Below are positions 47,801-58,035 of a DNA stretch of 64,000 bases, piece after piece. A program made the position numbers and the translations under genes. This stretch comes from Tanytarsus gracilentus (lineage: Eukaryota > Arthropoda > Insecta > Diptera > Chironomidae). The stretch is from NCBI GenBank assembly GCA_038502055.1, contig JAXRKN010000044.1:7820501-7884500 (forward strand), in the 5' to 3' direction. The notes beneath the pieces were generated by a model. It worked only from the letters and a program-made list of their open reading frames with translations. It ran no database searches and was not told the DNA's origin. Every line of letters begins with the position of its first letter. The first letter of the stretch is position 1.

Positions 47801-47959
47801 TCTATGGAAACGATTTTTTTTACTTCATTTATCTCTCTCATTCGCAGATTCACAATAATGGCATATTGTTGGGCCGTTTCCACCCTCGAGCGTCCGACTT
47901 TTCAGCAGCTCCAATTCTGTTTGCAGGATTTCTACAAACAACTGACTCACTTTGTATGA
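35856..47959 (+). CDS. RYK/Derailed-type Wnt receptor pseudokinase
   Basis: Exons 35856-35970, 46318-47633, 47704-47780 and 47848-47959 give 539 aa. The first exon encodes a signal peptide and the start of the WIF domain (FNLYLNENETMRLLG), splicing in phase 1 to LNAEMFYVRDGF. The WIF domain (about 24-160) binds Wnt. One membrane helix (about 185-207) leads to a kinase-like domain with QEGTFG (280-285), Lys301, HKDIATRNC (395-403) and DNS (415-417) in place of DFG. The HKD and DNS changes are normal for RYK, which signals without ordinary catalytic activity in axon guidance. Drosophila has drl, Drl-2 and dnt in this family; which one this is cannot be settled here. The first intron is 10.3 kb. 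Confidence 0.94.
35971..46317 (+). other. 10.3-kb first intron of the RYK-type gene
   Basis: AT-rich. Open frames within it (for example 38404-38793) have no domain or clear conservation. B-box-like words occur at 43931-43941 (exact), 43973-43983 and 40311-40319 (partial). A (CT)n run is at about 42545-42562. The length suggests enhancers, but none is identified. Confidence 0.6.
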
Positions 47960-48456
47960 GGCTTACACAAAGTATTTGTACATAGCGACTTTAATTCGTT
48001 TAATGAAGATAAAGATGAATAGCATTAGAGATTTTTAAGTAAATGTTTTTTGTATTTAACTGTGATAACAAATTTTGTTAATAATTTTTCTGAAGAAAAT
48101 TTCTCTTTAAATGTTTTTTTCAACGTATCTAAAAAATTGTGAAATTATTTGCTCAAAATTAGCTGAAATTTGACTTGATAAAATAGTATTAGCCGTAGTT
48201 AAAAAAAATAAATAATTTGAAATTTTAAAACTGTCAAAATGTTGAAAGTTCAAATCCTTAAATTAAAAAATGCCACTTTCTTGAAAAAATTTTTTTACAC
48301 TAGAATCAAATTAATTTACGGATTCAAAAGTTCAAAAATAACCTTTTTGCTCCAACTCAATTCTCTTTCTTCTAACTACGCAAATTTAAATCAGGATTAA
48401 AATAAATTTTCCTCTTCTCAAGTTCATTAATTTCTATCCATAATTAAATCAAAACC
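47960..48456. other. 3' flank of the RYK-type gene
   Basis: AT-rich, with a degenerate B-box-like word GTTCAAATCC at about 48249-48258. No gene. Confidence 0.5.
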
Positions 48457-49187
48457 TAGGGATCCTGAATTCACCGGTGTGCGATTTCGGTGATCACCGG
48501 TGAATAAAATGCCGTCACCGGTGATCACCGGTACACCGGTGCGCTTTTGACAACATTTCTGAAGGAAAAAATCTTTTTGGATTTTGAGTTTTATGCAATT
48601 TTTCATTTTTTTGGTTATATAAATTATAAAGTTTCATAAAAAGTTGTTTCTTTTATTTGTAAAATTTTCTTTTTCGTTAATTGATGAATCAAACTTCAAT
48701 CTTATCAAAATATCTTTAAAATATCTCTATAAATTTTTAGGATTTTTAAAGTTTGATAAGATATCAAACTAACATGATAATTTGTTGTCTTTGAACAAAT
48801 CTTTCAAAATATGCCAACTTACTAAAAAGTTTTTTCACTCATTTAAATTTTTAGTTTTTTTGGCTATGAAATATTTTGATTATTTATCTAAAAAATTCTA
48901 AAAATTTAAATGATTGAAAAAACTTTTTGTAAGTTTCCAAATTTTGAACGAATTTTCTTAGCCATTTAATTTTGGTTTAAAAAAGTTTTTAAATGTATTC
49001 TATAATTTCTCAATTAAAATTAACTAGTTTAAAAAATTTTTAGCTTTAAAAAAATCTCAATAAGTATAGAAAAATGTATCCATTTCGTCACCGGTGTCAC
49101 CGGACAAAAAATCGGTGATCACCGGTGACGAAAAGTTTCGGTGATCACCGGTGATCACCGTACCGGTATTCACCGTGAGGATCCCTA
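48457..49187. mobile_element. Foldback element with CACCGGTGATCACC arms
   Basis: 731 bp from TAGGGATCCT to GGATCCCTA (inverted termini), flanked on both sides by ATCAAAACC (48448-48456 and 49188-49196), which is a target-site duplication. Each end has a G+C-rich arm built from GGTGATCACC and CACCGGTG words (about 48472-48545 and 49085-49176); the 540-bp centre is AT-rich and codes for nothing. TAGGG-type termini fit a hAT-like non-autonomous element, though the 9-bp duplication is one longer than usual for hAT. Confidence 0.82.
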
Positions 49188-49196
49188 ATCAAAACC

Positions 49197-52100
49197 TAGA
49201 ACTAGTGTAAAATGTTCAATTTACTGTAAACGAGAGAAAATTGGATAATAAAAAAAGTCTTTCGAAAAGAATCTAAAAGTTTCGAGACGGGAAGTAATTT
49301 CGATCAACTTTTATTTACCGCAATTTTAATGCATGAAATATCTTGCTCTTAAACTTTCTGCACAGCAATTTTGGACCAATGCCATGACAGTTGACATCTC
49401 AATTCGCTCTTTTTTGGTCTGATCCCTCATTATTATTCAATTGCTGACAGAAATGTATTTGAAGTTGAACAAAAGCATTTTCAGCATCACCCATAATCCT
49501 CAGCAGAACTATTTTTCTCTCTTTCGTTCTTCCTGAAATTCATTCGAACGATTTATATTCAGTAAAATCAACTGTGAATGAATGCTTATGGCAAAAATAA
49601 AATGATGAAGGATAGAGTGGAAGAAGAAAAACTGTTACAAAGGCACCACACACAACAATTTGTATTATTTGTGATATTTTTTAAAGTCTGTTTTAACAAT
49701 CGTGACATGTGTGAAATGGAGGGGAAAATATCTCATTATTTATTCAGTAAATATAACTCGACTGATTTATTTTTATATTTTTTTCACTTTTCAGTATGCA
49801 GACAGTAAAAAAATTATTCAGAACGCATTAAACGAGGATTAAAAACAATTAAAGGGTGATGAAAAGTGCAATCAGGGGACAGAGAGAATAAAGAATTAAT
49901 GTCATCGCTCGAAAAAATGTTTTAAAACATAAAAATTATTTTTTGAATGTCTAGAAATAAATTTAAATTTAAAAAATCTCAAAATTCTCGAATGTATTTA
50001 AAAAAAATTCATGTGTAAATTTTTTTCGATTAAGACATTAAATTTTAAAATTTAACCAAACAAATAAATAACAATTAATAAATCTAATAACTTATCACGT
50101 TTAATCCAATATAAAAAAGTATTTTTCACATTTTACGTTACATAATTAAATTAAGCCTCAATCCAAACGCAGAACGGGGTAGGGGATTATAGTCAGTCAG
50201 CCAGCAAGACATCTCTTAAATCTTATTTTCATTTTCAAGGATTTAAAATTTCCTCACACAAAAGCTAGTTTTGCTATGGTGTTGTAATTCGTAATATTTT
50301 GACACTTTTCGAACAATATGCTCATGTAGCAATGGGATTTGTGAACACACAGACACACATATGTTTTAGAAAGAAAAGAGAGATATGGACCTTTTTTGCT
50401 CTATTGTGAATTCATGAAATTCAAGGAAAAAGAGATTTTAAGGTATTTACGCTTGAGGCAATAGTTTCGTCGAACTATTACCGAAAAAATTTCCTCTTTA
50501 GAGGCAACAATCATCGCTTTATAATAATTACTGGGAGTTTTATTTACTTTGTACTCGTCTATTATTTTCGCTATTGAGCTGAGAATTTATTTCGTCCTTT
50601 CCATTTTTCTTGTGTGCTATGAGAAATTTGAGTAAAAAGGAAATCTTATGGAAAAAAATATTTTTTTGTCTTGAAGCTCCATAAAAGTTTCTAATTTCAC
50701 ACATACTCAAGAACTAGTTTAAAGAAAGATTTTTTGCTGCAAGAGTTGGACACTTTTAAAAATTTAAAAAAAATATTTATATTCAAAATATTAGAAAGAA
50801 AAAAGGAATACCATGTACATGTGAAATTTTTTCAATTGAAGGAATCGAACCTTAATTTTTAAGCATTTATCAGAACTTTTTATGACTGGATATAAAAATT
50901 ATGTTTAAAATCATAATTTTTGTAATAGTTTTTAGAATTTAATCTTGGATTGTCCCATCCTTCCTTCTTGCTCCATCTCCAGACACTCATCTTATTCCAG
51001 GTGACAAAAGCATCTGCGTATGAAATTCGTTGTCATCATCGCATGCATCGCGACTCTCGAGGAGATCAGCTAGCAAATAGAAGTAAAATAAATAAAAGAT
51101 TTTACGAGTTTTATCACTTGTCTTGATTTTTCATAACAAATTTTTTCCGTGTAGATCCTCACATCTCACACTGACTTGTATAAATATTTAGTTTCTTCAT
51201 CGCTATTTGTAGTACACTTCATATCATTTATTAAGATTTTTTACTTCAGCTATGGTCGAATGTTGTAGATATTTGTTTATGGAGCCTCATGACTTTGTTA
51301 TTTTATCTACATTCCACTGTTAAAAGAAAAATAGAATCATGTAAATGTACAGAAGAGAAGAAATTTGTTTAAAAACTAACTGATTGAATCTCGAGCAAAT
51401 AATGAAACGTGAAATTTGTTTCATAAAAGAGGGATCGTCAGCATGTTGCGGCATGTCGAAATTTTTGAGGTCTTAAATATTTTTAAAAGACTGAAATATT
51501 TTTTCTCTTCATAAAATTCCCCAAAATCATTATCACAACTCTCATGCCTCTTCCAAATTATCTTTATTTATTTTGAGAGCTACCTCAAGTGATGACCTTA
51601 ATTAATTCGATTCTTCTCCACTCAATTAAGGATCACTAATTTCTCGAGTGTTTTCCGAAGCAACTACTTAACTTTTCTCTCTCTCGCTCATCGATCGACG
51701 AACGTCTAAAATGAAAACAGTGTCGTAGCGTATAATAGCAGCGTGAATGTATATATTTATTGAACGCGACATGAATGTCACTTTGTGTTTACAGCTTATG
51801 GATGACATGAAACGAATGAGCTGCAATGTAAGTGTTCATTCATATGCAAATGGATTTTACGAAAAACACGCAAAATTTTACAAGACTTGATTAAGTTATT
51901 CGTCAATGTAGACTTCCTGGTTGTGCCTTTGTACGCATAGGTAGGTGATGTATGTACTTTTTTGAGGGAGGAATTTTTATGCAAATTTTTAAAGCTTAAA
52001 CTTTTATTGGATTTCATTGGGTGTAAAAAAATTTAAATTGGATATTTTAATTTCAAAATAAAAGATGCAAAAATTATGTTTTTGAATTTTTAATAAATTT

Positions 52101-54482
52101 ACTTCATTTAATAAATTTTAGAGACACAACTTACGAATCACCCACACCCTACCTTTTCTAACTGAACTGGCGGCATAAAGTCACATTTGCAAACCACTCA
52201 TTTTCGTTATCACGATGCGAACTTCGAAGCCTAAAGATGGGGTACGAAATGTTAATTACTTAATTTCTCTCTTTGCACGTCGATATTGGTCAACGTGCCT
52301 TGCTTCCCTAATAATTATGATGATGACGACAAAAAGAATGTGTAACGCAAATTACTGCGCGGAAGCACTTAAAATGCTCGCAGCACTAATAAACATGTTG
52401 ATTGTGCTAACCATGAATTCATTTATGGAATGAAGCGAGACCAAAATCAATTTGAAGTCTGGAAAGAATTTTTTCATATTTATTTTTTTCCATACCACAA
52501 AGTCCACAAATTCTCCCCCTCGACGATATAATTGTGCAATCTCGTTCGAGTTCCCATACACAAAAATCACGTCCATAATTTGATAATTGCCGTTCCATTC
52601 AAGAGACCAAATGTTATTACATTTCAAAGTTTTTTTCGTCTCCACTTTAAAATATATTTTTTTATTTAGTTTGGGTTGATTTCGATGCGATGATGAAGTG
52701 TAGAAACTTAAAATGTTTAAAAATGTTGAAGCACTTGAGTGCGGAGGGATGAGACACTCAGAATTTAAACTTATTCTTGAAGGTTAACAACTCGAGTGTT
52801 CAACCCCTCGACTCAAGAGTTTTCGTGCGTGGAAAGGGAACGAAGAGAAATATTCAATTATTGCTTCATCATCCTTCTTGTTGAAAAATAGAATGAATCA
52901 AATTTTTGACGTTTCCAAGTGCGCCGCCGTTAAACACTCATTCAATTCCCATTGAGAGCATTTATTTCTTCTTCTTATTATGTGCGTTCGCCTCTCTCCG
53001 AATCTGAAGGGGATGATGAGAATTAATTATCATTTCAGATTTCCTTCAATCAATTTGAGCTGCCCAGAACTTAGAGAGAAATGAGCGCCACAATTATGGA
53101 CGTAAAAATTATTATGTAAATTATTTAAAAAAATTCTTAATTATAAAAATGAAATCCTAAAATATTTTTTGTTGTCTTTTCAAAAAATCTTTAAAGACCT
53201 AAAGAAAAACAAATTTTTAATCTCTTTTCTCACTTTTGTCACTCGGAGTTGAATTTTTATTATCTTTCGTGTTCATCTTCACATCTTAAAATATAAAAAT
53301 TTATTTTTTTGGGGAGATCTTTAAAAATCAAGGAATGCATGCTGAGCGAGTCAGGGAAAAAAGTTAAACATGTCTTTAAATCACTGTGTGTGGCATGTCA
53401 TGTTTATACAACAGCAATTTTCTGGCTATGGCTCTCTCAGTTATTTTTCTGTTGTGTATCGTTTTTTAGGCAATAATCGTTTCAGTAAACAAAATTATTT
53501 CATTAATGTGCGATGTGCTGTATGCGATACATTCAATAGAGCAAAGAGACGGAAAAGAAATTTGTTGCTGGCAACATAAATCAATTTGACTCAATAAAAG
53601 CTTTCTTTATATCTATCCTTAAAAAAATATATATTATATTTGATTTTGCAATGATTCTATCCTCAACACACACACACACACATACTTCCTTCTTATTCTA
53701 TCACTCACACTCTCCTTCGCTTCTTCTCTTTTTTGCCAATTGAATTTTGTCATCTGAAAGCTATGAAGAAAGAATAAAAATGTTTGAATGGAAGCAATCA
53801 GCAATAACTCAATTTGAGTTTCTGATTGTTCTCTGAAGCCTAAAAATGATTCAATTTAACATCTCTCTTTTTCGATGCTACACTTAGATGGCTTTCATGT
53901 AAACCCCATGCCTTAATCAACTTCATGCTTAGTGTCGAGGTTGGAAAATGTTTTGAATTATTTATTGATCCTCCAATAAACCACAATAAAAATATGAATT
54001 TTTTGGGGTTTGTTAAGAAATTAAGTAACACTTTTTTAAAATTTAAAATTACGTTAAAATTATTTATTTTCAAATTTTTAAAAAATTCAAACACACGTGA
54101 CAAAAGTTTCAAAATTCCTCAAACGATATCAAATCAGAATAAATTTAATTTCGTTTGGAACAAATCCAAGAGCTTTTCTTTTTTTGGCACAAAATTATGC
54201 GCAGAATGCAACAGAAATATTAAAAAGTACTTTCGCAAAGTAAATATTGAACTTGAGAGACACAATTTGCGATGTCACGTCTTCTCTAGACTTTAAAACA
54301 ATATTTTCGTTCTAAAAAATTTATTCTCGGAAGTATTTAAAATTCAGGTAAATTAAACTCATTTCCTGAATGCTTTTACAGTAGCACAAATGTTGAGCTA
54401 CAAAATGTTTATTTTATCTAATGTGATTAATCAGCCCCAAGAATTTGAGGTTGAACTCTTTTTATTAGCATTTTAGGCTTGA
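49197..54482. other. Noncoding region between the RYK-type gene and the DUF1091 array
   Basis: 5.3 kb, AT-rich, with simple repeats such as (AC)n near 53669-53682. Scattered small open frames (49578, 52215, 53370, 53925) lack domains and consistent splice partners. No gene is supported. Confidence 0.5.
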
Positions 54483-55406
54483 ATGTGGAAGAAGATGATG
54501 AAATTAATTTTTATTCTAGAATTAACTCTTATCAATCAGCTTGTGGTGAGATTTAATTAAGGGTTAATCAATTTAGAAACAAATAAAATGTTTTGGGTTC
54601 TGAAACTTTTTTTTGTATATTTTATCGAGGGGTAAAAAATTATATTTTTTGCATAAACTATTTTTATTTGTAATTTCAATTAATTTCATAGTGTAATAAT
54701 GTAATTAAAAAAATTTTCCAGCCTGCCGTTTTTGTGATTGAAAAATTTGAAGTTTGGCAAAATGAAGAGTATTTGACATTCAACATTTATTCGTGGATTG
54801 ATTCAAAGACTAAAAATTCCGCAATCAATGCGACTGTGAATCAAACTGTTGATTTCGAAAAAGAAATTGTAAGTGCTATAAAATATTTGAGCCGACTATT
54901 TAGCATTATTGGAGTTATTGTAGCAACAAAGTAAAAAAATTATTTCTCGAACGAAACAGTTAAAAAATATTTCTCATATTCAATTTCAATCACTACCTTT
55001 TTAGTTTTATATAACATTGAGGTCGCAACAAAATAAAAATGATGATGCGTACAGTAATGTTATACTAAAGACAGTTTCGGACGTGTGTAAAATGTCAAAA
55101 GGAACTGTCGCGAATTTTTTAGTTAAGATGGTGATGGACACGATTCAAGACACCACAAATATACCTCTAAAGTGTCCTTTTAAAAAAGTATGTGGGTGAC
55201 ATTTTGAATATTTTAAACACCTCATTTTAATTTATTATTTTCAGGGCGTTTACTACATCCGAAATTTTATACCAACTTCAGATTTTATTCCGTTTCATTT
55301 GCGATCAAATAAATTAATTGTTAATGGCAAATTGATGGCAAAACTTAAGGAGAAAAAGTCGTTAATTCACGCATATACTTTAAACGTTTTCGTGCATTTT
55401 GAATAA
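54483..55406 (+). CDS. DUF1091 secreted protein, copy A
   Basis: Exons 54483-54545 (63 nt), 54722-54868 (147), 55005-55187 (183) and 55245-55406 (162) give 184 aa. Exon 1 is a hydrophobic leader (LIFILELTLINQLV) likely to be cleaved. The rest matches the DUF1091 pattern, with VIEKFEVWQNEEYL, YSNVILKTVSDVCKMSKG, the CPFKK motif, GVYYIRNFIP and the C-terminal VFVHFE. Cys residues in DVCKMSKG and KCPFKK probably pair. DUF1091 proteins belong to the MD-2-related lipid-binding fold and are secreted in Drosophila; the ligand is unknown. All introns are phase 0. This is the most upstream of four tandem copies. Confidence 0.86.
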
Positions 55407-55594
55407 TTTTGTACTCTATGGAAAAAATTAATTGAATTTTTATTAATGTGATGGCGCATCAAGCTTAATTGCTCAGATGTTTAAAATTTACTTAATAAAC
55501 CTTAATTGCCTCAGAAAAAAATTATTTTTATCAGATGCGTGAAATTTTTTACGCATAAAATTTTTTTATATCATTTGACTTTTTTTATGTGAAA

Positions 55595-56311
55595 ATGAAA
55601 GTTTTAATAAAAATTTTTGTCATTTTAGAATTTTTTATTTTAAATAAATTTGTGGTGAGATGAAAAAATGAATTAATATTTTTTTTATTAATTTCTAAAT
55701 TTTAGTTGTCCGCATTAATAGTTGAAAAGTTTGATGTTTGGCAAAATTTGGATTTTATCAATTTAAACGCAACCACTTGGATAGATGCAAAGTCTAAAAG
55801 TTCTGTACTTAACTCCACTTTCATTCAATTCGTAGATTTTGAGAGAGAAGTTGTATGCGTTACTAAATACATTTTATTAAACACCTTACAAATGCAGTCA
55901 TTGCCTTTTTCAGTTTTATCTGACATTAAAGTCGCAGCAAAATAAGAACGATGATGGATACAGCAATGTCATTTTCAAGACAGTATTGGACGTGTGTAAA
56001 ATGTCGAAAGGAACGGTTGGCAATTTTGTCGTGAAGGTGGTCATGGACACGATTCAGAATGCAATCAACTTTCCCATCGCATGTCCTTTTAAGAAGGTTT
56101 AAGATATTTTTTTAAATTACTTTTTAGATTTTTAAATTATTTTTTTAAGGGTGTTTATAAAATTTCAAATTTTACACCATCAGGAGATATGGTTCCACTT
56201 CATCTTCGATCAAGCAAGTCTGTTATCATTGCAAAGCTCATGTGCAAAATTAAGGAGAAAAAAGCTCTCATTCATGCTTACTCGTTGAGCGTTTTTGTGC
56301 GTTTCGAATAA
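55595..56311 (+). CDS. DUF1091 secreted protein, copy B
   Basis: Exons 55595-55654 (60 nt), 55706-55852 (147), 55914-56096 (183) and 56150-56311 (162) give 183 aa. The leader is LIKIFVILEFFILN. Matches copy A throughout (VEKFDVWQN, YSNVIFKTVLDVCKMSKG, CPFKKGVYKISNF, VFVRFE). The exon 1 donor context AAATTTGTG/GTGAGA is nearly the same as in the other copies, so leader and first intron were duplicated together. It begins 188 bp after the copy A stop. Confidence 0.86.
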
Positions 56312-56524
56312 ATTTTCCTGCTTTATGATTTTGTAAACTCGCTGCGGTTGAAATAATTTTATTCGGGCATTTTGAATATTTGAATTAAGCACAAAAAAAA
56401 TAAAAAAATCAATTAAGATCGGACCTCGCGATTTTCAAATTATTTTTTATCTGATGATTTTTAAACAGGTTCAAACTTTTCGCATTTTGATTTTCATTGT
56501 TATTATTTTGGATGTTCGTAAGCA

Positions 56525-57238
56525 ATGCAAAATTTGCTTAAAATATTTTTCATTTCAGAAATTGTTTTTATTAAAGTTGTGGTAGAATAATTTCTTCAAA
56601 TAATCTAAGAAATTTAGCTGATTTTAATTAATTTTCAGGTTGCTCGAATTGTGATTGAAAAATCTGAGATATGGCAGAACACTGAATATTGTACATTGAA
56701 TTTTACATCTTGGGTCGATCCGAAAACTAAAAGCGCTGCTATCAACACAACTTTTGATGAACTCGTTGATTTTGAGAGAGAAATTGTAAAATATTTTTAC
56801 TTTCATTTAAAATTTTTCTTTAAATTTCTTTCAGTTTTATCTCACATTAAAGTCACAGCAAAGTAAGAAAGATGATTCCTACAGCAATGTTGTATTTAAA
56901 ACTGTCATTGATGTATGCAAAATTATGAAAGGTACGATTGCTAATTTTGTGGTTAAGATGGTGATGGACACGCTTGAGAAAGCAATAAATTGGCCACTCA
57001 CATGTCCCTTCAAGAAGGTAAAAATATATTTAGTCAATAATTTAATTTCAACAATGGAATCTCTAAATATTTTCAGGGCATTTATCAAATAACAAATTTA
57101 GTGCCAACACCAGATTTTGTTCCATTTAATCTTCGCTCAAGCAAATTTGTTGTGAATGCAAAAATGATGGCGAAACTTAAATCACAAAAATCATTAGTTC
57201 ATGGATACACGATTAATGTCTTTGCTCACTTTGAATAG
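56525..57238 (+). CDS. DUF1091 secreted protein, copy C
   Basis: Exons 56525-56581 (57 nt), 56639-56785 (147), 56835-57017 (183) and 57077-57238 (162) give 182 aa. The leader (LLKIFFISEIVFIKVV) is the least clean of the four, with an in-leader Glu as in copies A and B. The first intron starts with the weak donor GTAGAA. Body motifs are kept (VIEKSEIWQN, YSNVVFKTVIDVCKIMKG, CPFKKGIYQITNL, VFAHFE). Confidence 0.84.
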
Positions 57239-57336
57239 TGAAATTATCATAATTGAGATCTTAATTGACTGCAAAAATAAATATTACTAAAAAGTTTAGG
57301 TTTAAATTTTTTAAAAATTCAAATTAACACTTGAAC

Positions 57337-58035
57337 ATGAACATTGTGATTAAAATATTTAATTTAATTATTTTGAATAAATTTGTGGTAAGAAAATAAA
57401 TTTATTCATAAATTTGAAAACTTTCTTAATTAAATTTTCAGACCGGAGTTTTTGTCATAGAAAAGTTCGAAAAATGGTCGAACGAAGACTACCTTACAAT
57501 CGACATCAAATCGTGGATCGATCCAAAAACTAAAAACGCAGCAATCAATGCAACTTTCAATCAAATCGCTGATTTCGAAAAAGAAGTTGTAAGTGGATTA
57601 AATTTTTTTTATCTCATTTGTAATCAAAGTTTTTTTTTCTCAGATTTATTTGACATTTAGATCACAGTTAAATAAGAACGACGACTCGTACAGCAATGTG
57701 GTTTTGAAGACCGTTTTGGATTTGTGTAAAGCGTCGAAAGGAGTGATGGCTAATTTTATTGTAAAAATGTTTGCGGAAACAATTGAGAAAGCTATAAATT
57801 TTCTTCTCATGTGTCCGTTCAAAAAAGTGAGTGGATTTTTTGTTTAATTCAATAATTCTCATTTTTTTTCTAGACTGTCTATTACGTAACAAACTTTATT
57901 CCTTCTGCCGACTTCATACCTCAACACCTTCGATCGAGCAAGTTATATTTGACTGCCAAAACGATGGCAAAAGTTAAAACTCAAAAATCTCTTGTTCATG
58001 CTGACACGATGAGTGTTTTCTTTCATTTTGAGTAA
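57337..58035 (+). CDS. DUF1091 secreted protein, copy D
   Basis: Exons 57337-57387 (51 nt), 57442-57588 (147), 57644-57826 (183) and 57874-58035 (162) give 180 aa. The leader is short (IVIKIFNLIILNKFV). Motifs: VIEKFEKWSNEDYL, YSNVVLKTVLDLCKASKG, CPFKKTVYYVTNF, VFFHFE. The glycine that starts exon 4 in the other copies is Thr here. It is only 98 bp from the copy C stop. Confidence 0.85.

Noticed and set aside
52215..52433. 72-codon open frame with Met/Ala/Leu-rich C-terminus
   Set aside because: No domain, no neighbours in frame and no splice logic; treated as chance.
53925..54296. 123-codon open frame with some cysteines upstream of the DUF1091 array
   Set aside because: Lys/Phe/Asn-rich composition typical of translated AT-rich DNA; no signal peptide and no similarity to DUF1091.
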